NCBI GenBank assembly: GCA_027365515.1
Contig: DAHXMK010000331.1
Location: 1 to 7,258 of the forward strand
DNA: 7,258 nucleotides
Direction of reading: 5' to 3'
From: Candidatus Aminicenantota bacterium
Lineage (GTDB): Bacteria; Acidobacteriota; UBA4820; DSQY01
The position numbers were made by a program, and so were the translations under genes. Shown here piece by piece: positions 5,823-7,258 of the stretch (the stretch's first letter is position 1; every line of letters starts with the position of its first letter). The notes under the pieces are model-generated. The model saw only the letters and a program-made list of their open reading frames with translations. It was not told where the DNA came from and did no database searches.

Positions 5823-7258
5823 GTCGTCCCCCTCAACAAAAGCCAGATGGATTTGGCGATTTCAGGCGCGTAGGTGAGCATGCCGGCCAAACCGCCCAGC
5901 ATCACGTGAACGATCTCCTTGGAGAAAAACTTGCGCGGCTCGTTCCACTCGTTGAACCACGACTCGAAGAAGAAGCAGAAGATCGTGGCGAGGAAAAAGC
6001 CGAGGAATGGAAAGCCTTCCGATCTGGGCAGAAATGGGAACAGCGGAGAGAACCAGCACCAGCACCAGATCATCGCGCCAAAAATACAGAGGACGAAGAG
6101 GCCGGCCAGCGTGCCCTTCAGCGATATGGCGCCAATGCTTCCCGGCGGCACGACCCTCCAAGATTTTATGGAGAAGGTTCTGCCGCGCGAGGTCTTGCCG
6201 AATTCGGAGGCGGCCGTATCCGCCGCGTAGGTTGCGAGCGAGGCCACGAATGCCTGGAAAGAGAGCAACGCAAAGATTGCCGGAACGAAGCCCTTTGAGA
6301 AAACCGAGCCGGTGCGCCGCTGGCCGCCGTGCGCTTCCGCGATGCCGCGCTGTTCCTTCACCTTCTTCCCGTAGTAGGTCGAGCCGTTGGCTACCAGGTA
6401 GAAGAGGAGAAGCAAGGCGTAGCCGGGAATGCCGAAGCCAAATGCCACGATGGCGCCGAAAATCAAACCGAGAAGAAAGCCCCACTTGTCAACCCATCCG
6501 CGCCAGAAAGCGATGGAGGCTAACGCGGCATTGACCAGAAGAACAGCCAACAGCGAGCCAGGTTTCCACGGGAAGTTGGTGGATGACTCGGCAATATTAA
6601 TCCACCATGGAATATTCACCATGCCCAATGCAATAACTGCCCAAGCGGCAAGAGGAACAGTAAGATTGTCGTCAATTTGATCTGGAAGCGTTTCGATGAT
6701 TCCCGCTACTATTCCGGCGATCAATAGAATCGAGAAGTGATCTGTCGGAAGATACCCTTCCCAGAAAAGGCACCCGCCATGCCATGTTGATGCTCCTACG
6801 AAAAGACTGACTCCATATGCGCCTGCGGTTCCAAAGATGACAAACCCTAACAATCCCGACCAAGTCTTCTTGATGTTCCATGGGAGCTTGGGTCCCTTGA
6901 GAAACATCCCGCACAATGCTCCGAAGGCATCACCGAAGGCGAGAAAAGCCCAAGCCGCCACGGCCAAGCCAAGGCGAATCCGCCAGTCCCACTTGAGGAG
7001 GTGACCTCCTGCAAAAGGGAGCGCCCATCCGGGATCAAGAATTGTCCAAAAGAGGGAGAGGACAATAATAACCAGTATTACGGCGGGGTAGCCGATCATG
7101 CCGGAGTAGCCGCGCTCCTTCTCCTCCGGGCGTTCGAGCTTCTTCATGCCGTAATGCGGAAAAAGATAGAGGTTGTGCAGGAGGGCCGCCAGCGCGCAGA
7201 GCGCCGCCTGCCACGGCGTGAGCCACCTGAGGCAGAGGGCGAAGAGCCCCATGCTCAT
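5819..7258 (-). CDS. Fused dolichol/phytol kinase-like (VTE5-like) and DUF92 (VTE6-like) membrane protein, probably 5' partial
   Basis: The 479 visible residues form two membrane domains. The N-terminal half (about 1-225) resembles the dolichol kinase/VTE5/DGK1 family: FGDAFGALCG (108-117), LPWNIKKTWSG (125-135) and the acidic loop ETLPDQIDDNLTVPL (189-203). The C-terminal half (about 235-475) resembles DUF92: a GSTYYGKKVKEQRG loop (292-305), RTGSVFSKG (315-323), ADTAASEFG (346-354), VPPGSIGAISLKGT (370-383) and a final ES..NE...KE segment (432-448). In plants VTE5 is phytol kinase and VTE6, a DUF92 protein, is phytyl-phosphate kinase, so this may phosphorylate a prenyl alcohol twice to the diphosphate; the substrate is unproven. 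I count about twelve hydrophobic segments. An ATG falls exactly at the window edge, but MSMGLFAL resembles the region just after the family's RKxxHxxxG start, so the true start is probably outside. Confidence 0.85.
   Translation of the reverse strand: MSMGLFALCLRWLTPWQAALCALAALLHNLYLFPHYGMKKLERPEEKERGYSGMIGYPAVILVIIVLSLFWTILDPGWALPFAGGHLLKWDWRIRLGLAVAAWAFLAFGDAFGALCGMFLKGPKLPWNIKKTWSGLLGFVIFGTAGAYGVSLFVGASTWHGGCLFWEGYLPTDHFSILLIAGIVAGIIETLPDQIDDNLTVPLAAWAVIALGMVNIPWWINIAESSTNFPWKPGSLLAVLLVNAALASIAFWRGWVDKWGFLLGLIFGAIVAFGFGIPGYALLLLFYLVANGSTYYGKKVKEQRGIAEAHGGQRRTGSVFSKGFVPAIFALLSFQAFVASLATYAADTAASEFGKTSRGRTFSIKSWRVVPPGSIGAISLKGTLAGLFVLCIFGAMIWCWCWFSPLFPFLPRSEGFPFLGFFLATIFCFFFESWFNEWNEPRKFFSKEIVHVMLGGLAGMLTYAPEIAKSIWLLLRGTT
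5828..5834 (-). promoter_or_regulatory. Ribosome binding site of the UbiA-family gene
   Basis: GAGGGGG on the minus strand, five bases before ATG 5822 and inside the last codons of the kinase fusion gene. With the ATGA overlap it points to coupled translation of the two membrane proteins. Confidence 0.65.
6053..6068 (-). repeat. Short hexamer tandem repeat inside the DUF92 domain
   Basis: About 2.7 copies of a 6-base unit (CCAGCA on the plus strand, TGGTGC in the coding sense) encode alternating Trp and Cys, WCWCWF (398-403), at the end of a membrane segment. It is in frame, so changes in copy number would add or remove Trp-Cys pairs without breaking the gene. Confidence 0.5.
6996..7010. repeat. 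Perfect 15-base inverted repeat inside the kinase domain
   Basis: AGGAGGT-G-ACCTCCT: 7-base perfect arms around a single central base. In the coding sense it encodes GGHLL (84-88) in the loop before a membrane segment. One arm is a perfect Shine-Dalgarno sequence and the other its complement. No start codon follows at a suitable distance. Confidence 0.5.

Noticed and set aside
4920..5873. 317-codon plus-strand open frame opposite the UbiA-family gene
   Set aside because: The Arg/Glu/Gly-rich translation is an artefact of GC-rich antisense sequence; the minus strand has a full-length UbiA protein.

Overview
The window looks like a gene-dense, GC-rich bacterial chromosome segment. Housekeeping genes are packed with 4-base overlaps, there are no mobile elements, and no stretch over 300 bases lacks a gene. 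The gene set (CCA-enzyme-type HD protein, queA, aroK, folA, YfcE-like phosphoesterase) is bacterial. The overall style, including the 85-residue MIIGLNT.. protein, reminds me of Desulfobacterota/deltaproteobacteria or related lineages, but this is a weak impression and not a taxonomic call.

Layout. Plus strand, left edge: the C-terminal part of a CCA tRNA nucleotidyltransferase/poly(A) polymerase-family protein (cut by the window) runs into queA with a probable 4-base overlap, making a small tRNA-maturation pair. It converges on a long minus-strand block that enters from the right edge and has no gap larger than about 25 bases. In transcription order the block holds: (1) a large membrane protein fusing a dolichol/phytol-kinase-like (VTE5-like) half to a DUF92 (VTE6-like) half; (2) a UbiA-family prenyltransferase; (3) dihydrofolate reductase folA; (4) a CurA-like zinc-free NADP-dependent reductase; (5) shikimate kinase aroK; (6) a YfcE-like metallophosphoesterase; (7) an 85-residue protein of unknown function.

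How they may work together. The most interesting part is the right-hand third. In plants VTE5 phosphorylates phytol, VTE6 (a DUF92 protein) phosphorylates phytyl phosphate, and VTE2, a UbiA enzyme, transfers the prenyl group to homogentisate. Here homologues of the first two steps appear as one polypeptide, and a UbiA enzyme whose Asp-rich motifs resemble those of homogentisate prenyltransferases overlaps it by 4 bases. This suggests a compact isoprenoid-alcohol salvage and transfer module. The acceptor and product cannot be read from the sequence. aroK in the same block could be linked through aromatic head-group supply, but folA and aroK are common housekeeping neighbours and may be there by chance.
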